A DNA stretch of 64,000 nucleotides from Aureobasidium sp. EXF-3400 (lineage: Eukaryota > Ascomycota > Dothideomycetes > Dothideales > Saccotheciaceae). The position numbers and the translations under genes are program-made. Under the pieces are notes generated by a model. That model was given only the letters and a program-made list of their open reading frames with translations. It had not been told where the DNA came from and made no database searches. Below are positions 11,376 through 23,788 of this stretch, one piece after another (the first letter of the stretch is position 1; each line of letters opens with the position of its first letter). The stretch is taken from the NCBI GenBank assembly GCA_024195585.1, contig SWBL01000233.1, positions 1 through 64,000 on the forward strand, written 5' to 3'.

Positions 11376-14105
11376 ATGGACGCTCTCGACGCATACCCCC
11401 CAAAGTCGCCCAACGACCTCACCAAGGTTGACAGCTACGACCGCGAGTCTTACAACTCTCGCGAGAGGGACCCCTACCGTGAACGACGCAGGTCGCCGAG
11501 TACGTTGCCATCGTCTCACTGATGAACCATCGACCCTCGACTTACATGCCCACAACAGACTCCGATCGACGTGTTCGCCAAGCTGGCCGTAATCGCTCGC
11601 GCTCTCCTACACAAATCGATCGCTATCAGCCTGATCGTTCGCGTGACGATTACTACCGCGGACGTGAAGACTATCCCCGTGATAGACGCCGCTCATCTCC
11701 TCAAATCCAGCCTGGCGCCCCTAAGAACATCGATCGATACATTCCCGGCGATGATGCCGCCATTCCCAGAGCTATTCCGGTGAACCAACTCAGAGATCCT
11801 CTGCTGGAAGCCTCGCAGGTCGGATTCAGTTACTTCGCCGAGTGGTGGAAGGCCGAGCAAGAGATCAAGCAACAGCGCGAGCGTCAAAAGAACGGAGGTC
11901 GTCGCCCTGAACCCATCAAGGAATCACGCGATGAACAGCGATCAAAGATCCAGAATGCCTACGATACATACAAGCTGAACTGGAACACAAGAATGGCCAA
12001 GCTCTTTGTCCATGGCCACAAGTACGACACATGGTTCCGCGAACGCTATGTGCCCGAAGTCCGTGATCCACTGCGCCAGAAGGTCCTCGACTTCAGACGC
12101 GATCTGTTCGCTAGGTGGGACTCGGATTTGACGGCTGGTACGTTTGACGAGTTCACCCTCGAGGGCATCTACAAGAGCGAGAGCAACGGTGCTGGAGGTA
12201 TCGTCGAAAAGGAGGAAGGAGAGACAAGTGCTGCAGCAGAGGTTTTGGCGGTATCAGATCTGTTACCCTCCAAGGGCGGTGATGTACGAGACCCCGTTGC
12301 TTTCCAACCAACACTACTCGTCAAGACAATCACTCCAGCTGTTTCGCGCGAGCGCATGGAAGAATTCTGCAAGGAACATCTCGGCGAGGGTGAAGGTGGC
12401 TACAAGTGGCTGAGCCTGAGCGACCCGAACCCAGGAAAGAAGTTCCACCGTCTTGGTTGGATCATGCTCAACCCTGCATCTGAAGTGCCTGAGGAGGATA
12501 CCAAGCGCCGCGGAAGTCGCGACGATGACGATCAGGACGCTGACGGAGGTGCCATGGATCAAGACAAGCCAAACCACACACAAACTGTCTGTGAAAGGGC
12601 ATTGAACGAAATCAACAACAAGACGATACAGGACCCGGAGAAGGGCGACTTCACTGTTCACGTTGGTATTCACCATCCTCAAGACAACCCTAGAAAGAAG
12701 GCCTTGTGGGACCTCTTCTCTGCTCCTGAGCGTGTTGAACGCGATCTGGATCTCGCTCTCCGCTTAGTCAGAAAACTCGACTCGGAGATGGGCGATGACT
12801 ATGATGGTGTTGGCAAGATTGAGCAGCGCGTCGACGAATTGGCTGGCAAGGGATACTTGCAACCACCAATTCCAGCTCCCAAAGTAGTCAAGGACGAAGA
12901 TCTCGACGATGGCGAGATGGAGGAGGGTGAAGAAGATGAAGGCGGCATCGATGAGGATGTCGATGACGAGGAACTCTTGATCAAGAAGAAGAAGCTTGAT
13001 CTGCTTGTCGAGTACCTCCGTCGTGTTTACAACTTCTGCTTCTACTGCGTGTTCGAATGCGATTCGGTCCACGAGCTGCAACGCAAGTGTGCAGGGGGCC
13101 ATCTTCGCCGCCCTCGCGCAAGTCTTACCTCGGCAGCCAAAGAGACCGCCAGAGCCACCGCAAATGGCGATCCGTTCCCACTCAAGCGTCAAGAAAGTGG
13201 TCCAGGAGACAACGAAGACGGTTCCCCGATGGAGGAGAGGAAGTCCGCCCCTCGAGCATACGGTAAGAACCAGCTTCAGAAGGCATACAACTGGGTCAAG
13301 ACCTTCGAGGAGAAACTCCTCATGATTCTTGAACCTTACAACGTTGATCTCAGGAAGCTTGGAGGAAAGCCAACCGAGGAAGGTCTTGAAGAAGATATGA
13401 GCAAGTTCGTGAAACAGGAGGACGAGTTCAAGTTCAGATGCAAGGTACCAGAGTGCACAAAGCTCTTCAAGGGTGAGAACTTTTGGAAGAAGCACGTGGA
13501 AAAGAGACACCAGGACTGGCAGGACAAACTCAAGGAAGACGTAAGTATCACCGCCTCCAAGTTACGGACAGACATTGACCATGATGCAGATTGAGCTTGT
13601 CAACCGCTATGTCCTTGACCCAGCCAGACTTGCTCAGGGACGCAACGATGCTAGCAGCAACGGCCACTTCCCTGTCAACAACAACATGCCTACGGGCACA
13701 CCTCGCAACTTCAGTTTGAACAACATGCCATTCTTCAACAACGGAATGCCCATGCCAAATGCTGGTGGACCTCCTGGCTTCAATCCTTTTGTCCCCGGAC
13801 AGTTCCCTCTCACAGTGCCTGGCTGGAACATGCAGGGTGGTGATCGTGGCGCTGGACCGATGAGGACAGGTGGTATGCGCACCAACAATGCTCGAGCACC
13901 AGGCCCGTACGATCGTGGTGGTATGAGGGTAGAGCCGCGACGAAGCATCAGCGGCCGTCTGACTCCACCGCGTCGGGGTATGTTCATGGAAGGAGGAGAG
14001 CACACTGTCGGACCTAGACAAGCAGTCGAAGGTCGTACCATGAAGAGCTACAACGATCTTGATGCAGCCGGCAGTGCTGGAGGAGCAGAAGAGCTCAACT
14101 ACTAA
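11376..14105 (+). CDS. ARS2: ARS2/SERRATE-like zinc-finger protein
   Basis: ARS2/SERRATE binds the nuclear cap-binding complex and directs capped RNAs to processing, export or decay; the fission-yeast homologue is Pir2. Exons 11376-11499, 11559-13540 and 13590-14105 encode 873 residues. Order: Arg/Ser-rich N-terminus with RRSP-type repeats (1-75); the SERRATE/Ars2 N-terminal region around residues 95-220 (FSYFAEWWKAEQEI; YDTWFRERY); a mixed middle with long acidic runs near residues 470-500; and a C-terminal C2H2-type finger near residues 668-692 (CKVPEC ... HVEKRH). The tail is rich in Asn, Gly, Met and Pro with RGG-like spots. The start at 11376 was chosen because translation upstream is leader-like, although it stays open back to 10887. 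Confidence 0.92.
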
Positions 14106-15431
14106 AAAGGGGGCGTACATAGTTGATCGTACTCTGGCGAGTAAAAATCCAAGATGACCATTTATTATATGCTATTTCTGTCCTTGACGTGTCTCGAATT
14201 TTGGTATGCTTTTGCGTCGGTTGTCGTCCACATCCCATCCGTGAACAAGGTCGATGGATTGTAGTCATCATTTGTGCTACCCACGGAAGGATATCGCCAA
14301 AAGCTTCGACTTGTTATCACTCGACGACAACGTCCTTCCTCGACATGAATTACACACAAGACCTTGGCAATGAATGGGAGTTACCTCTCCGGTGCTTGTC
14401 AAAAAGAAAAAACCCATGTCATGGCTCTACACTGTCTTCGGTGAATCTTTTAATCAACGAAGAGGTACGACCCTGTCCTGTTTACAGCTTCCTTGGCACT
14501 CTCACAACTCATAGGAGAAACGAGCTCTGCCAAGTAGATCTGGTTCGGGTTTCCGGCAAACAACTGCATCATCAATTACTTTATGATGTTCTCAAAGTCA
14601 TGCCCAGATGAGATCCAAGTTTTTCTGTAAGTACAGTAGCGAAAGGCTCGGCGGCCGCGGACGACAAGAAAAGGTGAAGGGATTCTAGCCGGACGCTCTG
14701 ACGCTCTGCAAACAACCAAGCTTTTGGTGGGGTGTATGGGATTATTTTGGCGCTGTGGCTGGTGAGCTGAGCAATCGTGGCAGTTTTAATGATTTGCGAC
14801 AGTGGGGATGTGGAATGAATGATCTACGATAGGTGTTTGTAAACTGTTGTTTCAAGCTGACGACACACGGTATGATTCGGTGATGGGGTCCGCAGTGCTC
14901 ATAGTGTTCATAGTGATCATGACTGCATTTGAAGAAAGAATCTGATTGTCAGTTGCGTCGTCATGCCCAGGGGAAAAATGATCCCAAGGTGAGGCTTGGC
15001 TGGATGCAGCGGCCCAAACTGGTGTTTAGGAAGAGGCCGAGCAAAGTAGTGGGTAGACAGGCCCATGGCAGAGTATCTCCAGCATCTTCGGATGACCACA
15101 ATAACTTTAGCAACATGTAGAGAGGTGTGGTGCTCAGTGATCAGGAGGTGTATCTGAGATGTGTTCGCTCAAATATCCAGACAAGAAGGCGCGGGTGAGA
15201 TGGCTGAACCACGTGTGAGTGTGTTTCTAGAACAGGAGCTTGAGCCGAGGGGGTCGGTCTTACCGCGATTTGCTCCAATCGTCGTCATAAAGCTGCGTAC
15301 GCGTACTTTAGCATGCATGGATACGCTCTCAGCGTAACAGCAACAACATCTACTTTATACGAGCAGACAAGTCGGCGCCTGCACGCACCCTCGAGATTAT
15401 TACAATCAATCTAGCAGCCTAACACGATATT
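14106..15431. other. Intergenic, 1.3 kb
   Basis: Between ARS2 and the PX-domain gene. Several open frames of 60-160 codons exist but none has recognisable composition or motifs. An alternating GCGTACGCGTAC stretch lies near 15295. I see no gene. Confidence 0.45.
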
Positions 15432-18400
15432 ATGAATAGCTCAGGGCCATACTCTGCCCCAACCCAGCCACGGTTGGAGCGCTTCAACACGGCGCCTGAA
15501 GATCCTATAGAAGAAGGCCTGGTGCAGCCAGTTGCTGTGTCGCCTCAATCCACTCGCGTCAACATGAACCGCTCATCTGCCTCTACCTACTCGGCCATCT
15601 CCAAGTATTCGATACCGCCGCCTGGCTCTGTCCTGACGGGCAAACAAGAGCATTGTATGTTCTCTGCCATGTGCCTGACAGCCCCACCATGACGCTGACA
15701 CACTCCAGATCTCAAGCGCGAACTCATATCACAGCAGACAGAATGGGAGATCTCAGAGCTGGCCTCGGAAACTGCCCTTCAACGATTCGGCGCTCCCTTC
15801 AAATCAGATGCTGGTGAGGTCGCACCAGAGGACTCGGAGCTGCCTCTGCTGCGCTACATGTTCGTTCACCATGTTCGCAACTTTCCCTTCCTCGACCGGG
15901 CAAAAGAGAAGGAGTTTTGGCAAGACAAACTACAGACAGTGAGCGAATCTGCTATCCCAGGAGGTGCTCAAGCTGACAGCTACTCTAGTTCCTCGAGTCG
16001 TTTGCACTGAAGCGCATATCCTCATCCGAAGACCGTCTAGAAGAGACAAAACGCCGCAAGCTCGCCGTAAAAGCCCAGAAACTGGTTGAACTCATGATGG
16101 TGTCTGGACTACCTACCGCATCTGGCTACGAAGAGCGCATCCGCTTCTCGGAGATGGAGGTCGTCGATCGACAAGCCAACGAGGAAGGTCTCGCTCTGAA
16201 CGTACCCGAAGGACACCAAATAAACGGATGGGACGTCAACGTCGCCTCAGTACGAACCACCAGTGTCAAGAGACATGTACGCCATCATGCACACGCCGAG
16301 TTCTTGCTTCGTGTCAAGCGTCAGGGACAGCCCGAGATCTACGTTGGTAGGAGATACAGCGAGTTTGCTCAAATGCACAAGAGACTACGCCTCGAGATTC
16401 CTGGAAAGGTGCTACCACCACTACCTCGCAAGAACCACTCAAACTCGCTATACACAAAGGATGACGACGATGACGACTCCATCTCGTCCGTTTCAACACA
16501 AGATGTGAAGGAGGCCGCCCATCATGATGATCCAGCACCAGCCAGCAGTGGCTTCCGCAGCTATCTCCCCAACCCCTTCGGCGGCGGTCACCGTAGAACG
16601 GCTTCACGCTCGTCGCAAACTGCGTCCCCTCGCGCTTCAATGGACACATCCTCGACTTCGAATCTCAATCTGAGGTTCGGTCGTAAATCAGGAGATTATA
16701 GCAGAGATCACTCGCCACCGAAAGTGCTATACCGAGAAGAACAACGTGTCTCATTAAGAGCCTTCCTGCGCAACTTCTTGCAGAACGAAAGCATCGCCAA
16801 CAGCAACGCTATGAACGATTTCTTGACCGGCAATGTCGTCAGACTGAATGAAGAAGAGATGGAAGATGTCAGTAGACGTATCGAGATGGACGAGAAGCGT
16901 ATCGAAGAACAACGGCGCTTCTACGAAATCGCTCGGCAAAGGGCTAGAGAACTTGATGTCCATATGGAGAAGTTTAGGAGAGATGTCGTCGAGAGCAGTA
17001 AGTCATCATTCTCAAACTCGCACAAGAATATCTACTAACAGAGCATTCAGACGGTTTGACAAAGCTATTTGCCGAGATTAAGCAAAAGAACACGATTGCA
17101 GAATTGTCTCCCGAATACAAGAAGTTTGCCGAATGGCTTCGTATCGAGTGAGTATTTCCATGTTCTCAACTTAGGGATACAAAGCTGACTCAACAATCTA
17201 GGGTTGCTGCTGTCATATATCACTTGTTCTTGGCCGAAGACAACAGTCCCGAATTGTTTGCACAAGCAAAACGCATCCACTCCCTGATACCCTACACCGC
17301 TCTGAAGCAAGTCATTCGTTTCGCAAATCCTGCTGCTGTCATGGCTGGTGTGCTCGATCTGTTCCTTGCTCAGCCCTTCGGCGCAAAATCCCTACTACAA
17401 CGTATCTTTTCCCTGGCTTTGGGAGACAGCATCAGAACTGTTCAGAAGAGCATCGACGGGCTAGCCGTCAAGATTAACGAGCCTGTGTTCTGCGAAAAGA
17501 TCAAGAACTACAACCAGTGCGATCAGGATCTCAAGGACGCTATTCGAAGAGAAGCCGAACAAGACGACATTGACCTTCTTGTGGCTGTCCTGCGCAGCGA
17601 AGACATTAAACCTGAACTGAAACCCGAGGAGATTGGAAGAGCGTTCAATGCTTATGTGGCATGGAACAGTGCTGTCGAGAATGTGAGTATCGATCTTCTG
17701 AAATTTTCAATGCATCTTACTGACCTGAGAATCCAGATCGATGATGAACTCAGATCAGGTGCCGAGACCTTTGCTCACCTCAAGCAACTAATGAAGCTCT
17801 ACACACGCCAACGGGATAAGACTATGATGTTGCGTATGATCGAAGAGCCCACCACGTTGCAACTCTTCCGCGATCTGTTTACAATCTTCTACGAGCCGCT
17901 GGTTAGAGTCTACAAGTCGGCCAACGTCTACAACAGTATCAGCGACTTCGCACGCTTCATGGACGATATGATCTCCGTGGTCGAGAAGTGTCAACGACAG
18001 GATGTATCCGCCGATCCTAACCAGACGGTCCAGGCCTTCATCGATTTGTGCGCAAGACACGAAGACTCGTTCTACAAGTTCGTGCACGAAGTACATCTCC
18101 ACGACAATGGATTGTTCGATCAACTCATGGGCTGGATAGAGGGTATTCTCTCATTCCTCCGCACTGGTCCTCGCGGCGGCGGTAAATTAGACATGAATGC
18201 TCTCTTCCAAGGTGCTGTCGAGATGAGACAAATCGACAAGGACACCGCCGTTCGCGAAATCAATTCTTTGATTAAGTGGCAAGAAAAGCGCAAGAAGTGG
18301 CATCAAGACAAGACACGCCAGAAGATGGCTACTGGCGACGCACCCAGCGATATGCCCGACAGCGGTGCTTCGGACCTCATCAGATCATTTAAACCAGACG

Positions 18401-18639
18401 ATTTCGGCCTCAATGCTCTGGATATCCAAGATCTGAACGACGATGACGATGACGAGTACAGTTCCATAGACGAAGACGAGGAAGATGCTGACCCTATCGC
18501 TGCGGAGAGAAAGCGCAGGGCTAGACGACAAGACTTCCTCAGGAGAAGTGCTGGCGAGCCTGTCAAGCCTGACATCATCGAGGTCACAAAGATGCGCGAA
18601 GGCTTCTTGAGTATGTTGAGGATGGTTTTGGCAGAGTGA
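15432..18639 (+). CDS. PX domain protein with PXB and DUF3818 regions (yeast YPR097W/Lec1-like)
   Basis: Probable peripheral membrane protein that binds phosphoinositides through a PX domain. Six exons: 15432-15654, 15709-15938, 15989-16997, 17051-17147, 17202-17682 and 17737-18639; 980 residues. Order: disordered N-terminus; PX-associated PXB helical region around 75-190 (LKRELISQQTEWEI); PX domain around 230-390 with GRRYSEFAQMHKRL, interrupted by a Ser/His-rich acidic insert; then the all-helical DUF3818 region around 560-840. An acidic patch near 905-925 precedes the C-terminus. The yeast relative is linked to lipid droplets and sterol distribution, so a lipid-trafficking role is inferred. 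The 54-base intron at 17683-17736 keeps the frame if retained, but its GTGAGT donor and CTGAC branch site favour splicing. Confidence 0.9.
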
Positions 18640-18931
18640 AGAGGGGTTGTGTTTGCAGCAGCAGCAGCATATCATTCCTAGCCTCCATCTTTTCTTCCCC
18701 CTCGCATAGTTCTAGAGGTATAATGCTTATTAATACACGTGAAGGATTATGATGATCCCCCTTGAATTCCTCACGATAATGCAATCTTTGTTCACGAGGT
18801 CTTTTGTGTTCTCGTTCAAGAATATCCTCGGTCATTAGGGTACATCAAAAAGCTTTTATTTACATTCATAATCTCTAGAAAGTGTTCATGGACAAGTGTA
18901 TACCAGAATGAGGATATACTAGCCAGCTGCT

Positions 18932-21280
18932 CTACTCTGTCTTGATATCCAATCTTCCACCCTGGAAGTCAGGTCTAAACGCGACGGCACCACCCTTTGT
19001 CAACTCACGCAAAGCCATGGTAGCATACTGAGAACTGCCCAATTGCATCTTGATAACCACTGCCAATTTCTGCTCGGCATCAGACTTTGAAGAATCAGTC
19101 ATATCGACATCTTGCTGTTCAGTCTTTTGCTCCAATGACTTTTCCAGAGACTTGTCAGAACCCAGCAGAGCCTCAGCACCGCCCAAAGCATCAGCATTGC
19201 CTTCTTCCTTTGCTTTGGCAATCAACTTGTCAAGATCAGTCTGGATAAGTTGTTCCTCGTCTTGGAAGTAGGGTTTAACTTCCCAAGCCAATCCTTGGGG
19301 TTTAGCCATGAGTTTGCGGTAGGAGCCTGATAGAGATACATCTCTCCATTTCCTGCGCATGTCTTTGGGGTTGAGTTTTCCGCCTTCTTCACTACCCATG
19401 TATTCGGAGTAGTAGGCGCCGAGTTCGTTGGCAGGGTACATGACGTCGAAGCCTGGGAGCGGCAACACCAAGTCGAAGATTGTGTATTTGCCGCTGGAGG
19501 CTTCTTCGGGGGTGAGTGCGCGGGCGCGCTCGAATTTGTCTTCGAGGGAGGTGGCGGTGTCGTGGGCGGCGGGGCGGACGATGATTTCGCCGCAGTCGTC
19601 GATGGTTTCTTCGTCGGGTTGGGCGTAGGCTTCTTTGTCTTTGTGTTCGTGGACGAGGACGAGGTCGCCGGCTACTACTTTGTTGCCGTAGAGTTGGTAG
19701 CGGCGGCCGGCTACTGTGTTCCAGACTAGTGATTGGTAGGCGTGGACGTACATGAGACGGAGGTTGCGAGGGATGTTTTGGAGAGCGCCTTGCCAGTCCT
19801 TTGCGCGTAGTAGGTCTCCTGATTTGCGATCGACCCAGCCCAAGTGTCTGATTAAAGCGTTTTCGGCTTGGAAGCGACGGGGAAGTTTGTCGAGAGCGGC
19901 TCCTGACTTCTTTGTAGTCTTCCAGATATGTAGGGCCTCGGCGCGAGCAATGTCGTCGTGCGAGATCTTGGTTGATGCCTGATCAGGGTTTGAGGCAGCT
20001 GCCAAAGCCTCGGGGCTGAAGGAGAGAATGTCTTCGACTGCGCTTTCCAGATCACCACGCAACATCTTTCTACCGATGGTGTCTGTGGAGATGGCAAAGG
20101 TACCGAAACGCTGGAGACCGTAGTAGTTGATGAAACCGCGTTCTTGGAATTGCGAGACGGCATCACCAGTGATCTTCTTTGCGTTCTCGAGCTGAGATGC
20201 TGCATCTCCTTGTTGGCCAGGGAAGGTGCAAACACGAAGAGTAATGGTGAACTCATTTCCGTAGAGGTCGCCCAGATCAAGGCCCTGGGGCATGTACTTG
20301 AAGCCACCGAGTCTGGCTTGTCTGAGGGTAGAGTTGACGCCCTGTAGACGGTCGGCGGCGATACGGTATGCGCTCACACGCTGAACAGTGACACCTCTGC
20401 GATCCTTTGTTCCGGCAAATTGGAAGTTTTTGACGTGTAGCTTGAGCTGACTGGCAATCCAGTAGAGCACCTCCATGGTATCCTTGTTCTCCTTGTACAG
20501 AGTGAAGTGCAAATGTTCACCACCGAGCTCTTCCCAGCCGACCTTGCCCTTGGGACGGGCGTTCTTTCCTTTTGAACCAGGGAGAGCGCGAGCATTGATC
20601 TTGTTGGCTTGTGCAGCAATCTTGATGGCGATTGTGTTGTCGTCGTTGGTCATTGTGTCTACTCTGCCGTTGAAGATGCGACGGACGTTGATGTGAGCAT
20701 CGGTGCGTGTCTGCTTGTCCTCGATAACGTTAGACTGCAGAGCGCCATGATCTCTAGTCTTGCGCTCTGGGCGTGCGATGGATTTTGCGTAGAGGTTGCA
20801 GATGTCGGTAGTTGTCTGTTCGCCAAAGATGGTCTTGAGTGTCTCAACGTCGGTGGGCGCAATCGAAGCAATGGCTTCTTGGATGCGCTCCTTGACATCC
20901 AGCTCTGCATTGTCCGGCTTGGGCTGTTCTTCCTTCACAGGCTCAGGTTCGGCCTTGACGGGCTCAGCAGCCTTCTCCTTCTCTTCTTCTGCTTTTACAT
21001 CCTTCTCGACTTTGTTGACAGCCTTCACGGCAGGTCCAGTCAATTCGTCCAGGTGGAAGACTGTGCCGTCTGTCGAAATCTCGTTGACCAGGAAATCTGT
21101 GTAGCGCTTCTTGACGACACCTCCGAAACCGGCAGCTTCCGATGCAAAGACAGTGATTCCAGCAGTCTTCTCCTGCTCCAATTGTGCTGCCACAGCGGCG
21201 TCAACTGCCGATAGCGAGGCTGGGGTCGAGTCCTCGGGACCTGTAAGGCGGACCTTCTTGCGCGGTTGTTCGTCAGACAT
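18932..21280 (-). CDS. PUS7: Multisubstrate pseudouridine synthase, TruD family
   Basis: PUS7 converts uridine to pseudouridine in tRNA, U2 snRNA and mRNA (UNUAR contexts in yeast), without a guide RNA. The intronless gene encodes 782 residues. The catalytic motif FAGTKDRRG places the nucleophilic Asp at residue 293. The TruD motif NYYGLQRFGT follows near residue 390. The N-terminus is polar with a Lys/Glu-rich stretch at 90-130, usual for fungal Pus7. The C-terminal 50 residues return to an ordered segment ending RPDFQGGRLD. The ATG at 21280 (MSDEQPRKKVRL) starts a likely nuclear localisation stretch. It converges with the PX gene, 292 bases between stops. No oddities seen. Confidence 0.95.
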   Translation of the reverse strand: MSDEQPRKKVRLTGPEDSTPASLSAVDAAVAAQLEQEKTAGITVFASEAAGFGGVVKKRYTDFLVNEISTDGTVFHLDELTGPAVKAVNKVEKDVKAEEEKEKAAEPVKAEPEPVKEEQPKPDNAELDVKERIQEAIASIAPTDVETLKTIFGEQTTTDICNLYAKSIARPERKTRDHGALQSNVIEDKQTRTDAHINVRRIFNGRVDTMTNDDNTIAIKIAAQANKINARALPGSKGKNARPKGKVGWEELGGEHLHFTLYKENKDTMEVLYWIASQLKLHVKNFQFAGTKDRRGVTVQRVSAYRIAADRLQGVNSTLRQARLGGFKYMPQGLDLGDLYGNEFTITLRVCTFPGQQGDAASQLENAKKITGDAVSQFQERGFINYYGLQRFGTFAISTDTIGRKMLRGDLESAVEDILSFSPEALAAASNPDQASTKISHDDIARAEALHIWKTTKKSGAALDKLPRRFQAENALIRHLGWVDRKSGDLLRAKDWQGALQNIPRNLRLMYVHAYQSLVWNTVAGRRYQLYGNKVVAGDLVLVHEHKDKEAYAQPDEETIDDCGEIIVRPAAHDTATSLEDKFERARALTPEEASSGKYTIFDLVLPLPGFDVMYPANELGAYYSEYMGSEEGGKLNPKDMRRKWRDVSLSGSYRKLMAKPQGLAWEVKPYFQDEEQLIQTDLDKLIAKAKEEGNADALGGAEALLGSDKSLEKSLEQKTEQQDVDMTDSSKSDAEQKLAVVIKMQLGSSQYATMALRELTKGGAVAFRPDFQGGRLDIKTE

Positions 21281-22006
21281 AGTGGTGGATTATGGACAAT
21301 TGGCGACCTGAAATTCCGGTATAAGAAGTGGTAGATATGGCCGAAATATCTACTTGATTAATAGACTCGAGTGGTCGAGGACGAAAGCGAGATGGTACTT
21401 TTTTCGGGGTTTGCTCTGTTTGTCTTTGATGACGGCAGGCACTCCGCCCGTGCCATCTCAACTCCACCTCTCAGTTCTCTCGAGTCTCTCCTCGTTGTGC
21501 AGCACTTCAGTTCGTAGTTGAGACACACGAACCTGGCATCTCTCTCGGTGCTCCGAAATTTTTGGTACCGCTGGAGAGGGTTGCTTTCAACATGCTTTCG
21601 AGTCTCTTCGTGGCTCCTAAAACTGCCATCCTTCCTTCTCGCTGAACCTTTCTCTGCAATGATCATCAGGTCTGCGTTCAATAGTACTTTGTTTGCGGGT
21701 CGTAAAGCTACAGGTGAATCGAGCGTCCGTAGTCCAATTGGAATGGGTAAGTTTTTTGTGCTTCTCGTGTTAGTGACGGAATCGAGGCGTTCGCGGACAA
21801 TTTGACTACCTCCATTTCCATTCACTTTTACGGAAAATCCAACTATTCCCATTTCCACTCACTTTCTCACTCTCACGGAAAATTGACTAGCTCCCTCTTC
21901 TATCAAATCTTTCTCCTACGCATCTTTCTTCTTCCTCACACTTTCTAAACTTCTTCCATAACATATCAATACCAGCAATCGCCGCCATCTCTGGCGCGAT
22001 CTCGCC
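21281..22006. other. Divergent promoter PUS7 / DUF7918 gene; possible 5'UTR intron
   Basis: About 725 bases. A strong GTAAGT donor at about 21747 and a pyrimidine-rich stretch ending ATACCAG at about 21977 could bound an intron in the leader of the downstream gene. A short ATG frame from 21659 reads into this donor (upstream ORF or small exon). No independent gene is supported. Confidence 0.35.
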
Positions 22007-23788
22007 ATGCCCTCTCTCAAACAGCTCACCTGCTCCATCGAACTAGGCAGCACACACACCAAAGTCGTCGAATATGGCAAAGACTACGGCGACGGCCATG
22101 TCACTAGCTACATCGCAGTGCCTAGCGAAGAAGTAAACTTCAGTCTTCACCTCACTTCTCAAGGTTACATTGCGCCTGGCCTTGCCATGTTTGTGTACAT
22201 GGATGGTCAATATCAGTGCAATCGCAACAGACGCGGACTCAAGGTCCCTGCCAAGGGTGTTCCTGATGAGCAAGTCGAAGTTGATCTGCGCGTCAGGCAG
22301 AAGGAATCGAAGCAGGCGGACGGAAGTTTCTTGGGAAGGGATTGGACCTTCCACGGCCTGAACTTGGTGTCTGCTGACAAGGTTGATGAGACTAACGACG
22401 TCTTTCTTGACAACTTGGGCACCATCGAGGTCATCGTCTTGCGCTGCAAGGATGCTCCTCTGCCACCGCCTAGCGCGCCCGTCAACAGAGAGAGCTCGTC
22501 TCGTCCTGCCAGCAAGCCGGCATCTAAACACTCCACAGCTCACCAGGAACAGAAGGCGCCATCCAAACCTTCTTCATCCAGTCACAAACATAAGGAACCA
22601 TCCGCAAAGGCCAAAGAGTCTTCCAAGGCACCTTCCAAACCTGCATCAGCCAAGCCCGCATCAGTCAAACCCGCAACTGCCAAGGAGAGCTCGATTGGTG
22701 GTATGTTTGGCCTCTTCGACGGCTCCTCAGACGAACCAGACCACCATGGTGTAAACCCCAAGTCCTACTGGAGCGACTGGAACAAGCGCCCTACAATCCC
22801 TTCCTCCCGTCCCACTCGCAACCTTTACCTTGCCCCTGAAGAACCCCTTCCTCTGGTTCCCAAGCAAGCCGCTCGCGCCAAACATGTCGAGCATCAAGTC
22901 AAGACCGGCAAGGGAGCTCAATACCTGCATCTGTGCGCACGTCCCGAGTACCTGGACAGTATGAAGCAGCCATATGCAGTGTTTACCTTCAGATACCGTA
23001 GCAAGAGATTCATTGAGAAGAAATTCAAGATCGAGATCAAGGAAGAAGGAAAGGCTCTCAAGGCCAAGTTGGCGGATATGTCAAGGGACGAATTGGCTGA
23101 GGAGTTGTTCAGACTGCGTGTAAGTTACATCGCTACTCAGTGCATGGAGAAGGTTGCTGATGGTAAGCAGATGGCAAAAGAGAGCAGCAGCACTAAGTAC
23201 AGCAAGGAAAAGGCACCCAGTGCTGCAAAGGAAGCCCAAGTTGAAGCGCTCACCAACAGCAAAACACCCTCAGTCGCCAAATCCAAAGCCTCAAAGGCAG
23301 CTGCCGCGCCCGCTCAAACCTGGGACGCACCTGCAGTCGTCGGAGACTGGGCCAATCCTCCCGCTCCCAACTGGGATAACACCGTAGACCCCAAGCCCGC
23401 CTCAAAGACTCCCTCAAAGGCTGCATCGAAGACACCGTCAAAGGCCGCTTCCCAAACCGCTTCTCAAAAAGCAAATCAAGCACCAGGATCTTATCCAACT
23501 TCTGAATCCAGCCATCATACTGCTAGCAACGCTGCTGCAGCCGCAGCTTCCAGCCACCACACCGCCAGCAATGCCGCAAAGAGTGCCACCAAGAAATCTG
23601 CATCGAAGAAATCGAACAAGGATGATGCTGTCGCCGCTGATGCTGCAGCCGGCGCAGAGCAACCCACTGCCGATGGTGGTGGTGCAGAGTGGAATCAAAC
23701 ACAACAAGACAACAACATTTGGAATGCTGCTCCTGCAGGCAATGATGCTTGGGGTGGAGGAGCTCCTGCTGGTGATGTGAAATGGTAA
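22007..23788 (+). CDS. DUF7918 domain protein with low-complexity Ala/Ser/Lys tail
   Basis: A single exon encodes 593 residues. Residues 1-150 match the fungal DUF7918 family: MPSLKQLTCSIELG at the start, GYIAPGLAMFVYMDGQYQCN near 50-70 and FLGRDWTFHGLNL near 107. The function of the family is unknown. A linker rich in Pro, Ser and Lys (repeats of the KPASAKPAS type, about 160-225) separates it from a second ordered block at about 255-370, containing FTFRYRSKRFIEKKFKIEI. The last 200 residues are Ala/Ser/Lys repeats followed by an Asn/Trp/Gly-rich end. The ATG is preceded by a pyrimidine-rich leader. Presence in the genome neighbourhood gives no functional clue. Confidence 0.85.
   Translation: MPSLKQLTCSIELGSTHTKVVEYGKDYGDGHVTSYIAVPSEEVNFSLHLTSQGYIAPGLAMFVYMDGQYQCNRNRRGLKVPAKGVPDEQVEVDLRVRQKESKQADGSFLGRDWTFHGLNLVSADKVDETNDVFLDNLGTIEVIVLRCKDAPLPPPSAPVNRESSSRPASKPASKHSTAHQEQKAPSKPSSSSHKHKEPSAKAKESSKAPSKPASAKPASVKPATAKESSIGGMFGLFDGSSDEPDHHGVNPKSYWSDWNKRPTIPSSRPTRNLYLAPEEPLPLVPKQAARAKHVEHQVKTGKGAQYLHLCARPEYLDSMKQPYAVFTFRYRSKRFIEKKFKIEIKEEGKALKAKLADMSRDELAEELFRLRVSYIATQCMEKVADGKQMAKESSSTKYSKEKAPSAAKEAQVEALTNSKTPSVAKSKASKAAAAPAQTWDAPAVVGDWANPPAPNWDNTVDPKPASKTPSKAASKTPSKAASQTASQKANQAPGSYPTSESSHHTASNAAAAAASSHHTASNAAKSATKKSASKKSNKDDAVAADAAAGAEQPTADGGGAEWNQTQQDNNIWNAAPAGNDAWGGGAPAGDVKW

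Noticed and set aside
14123..14611. 162-codon frame downstream of ARS2
   Set aside because: Starts at the ARS2 3' end; composition is random and no motif is visible.
21358..21858. 166-codon minus-strand frame upstream of PUS7
   Set aside because: Lies in a divergent promoter region with leader-like composition and no motif.
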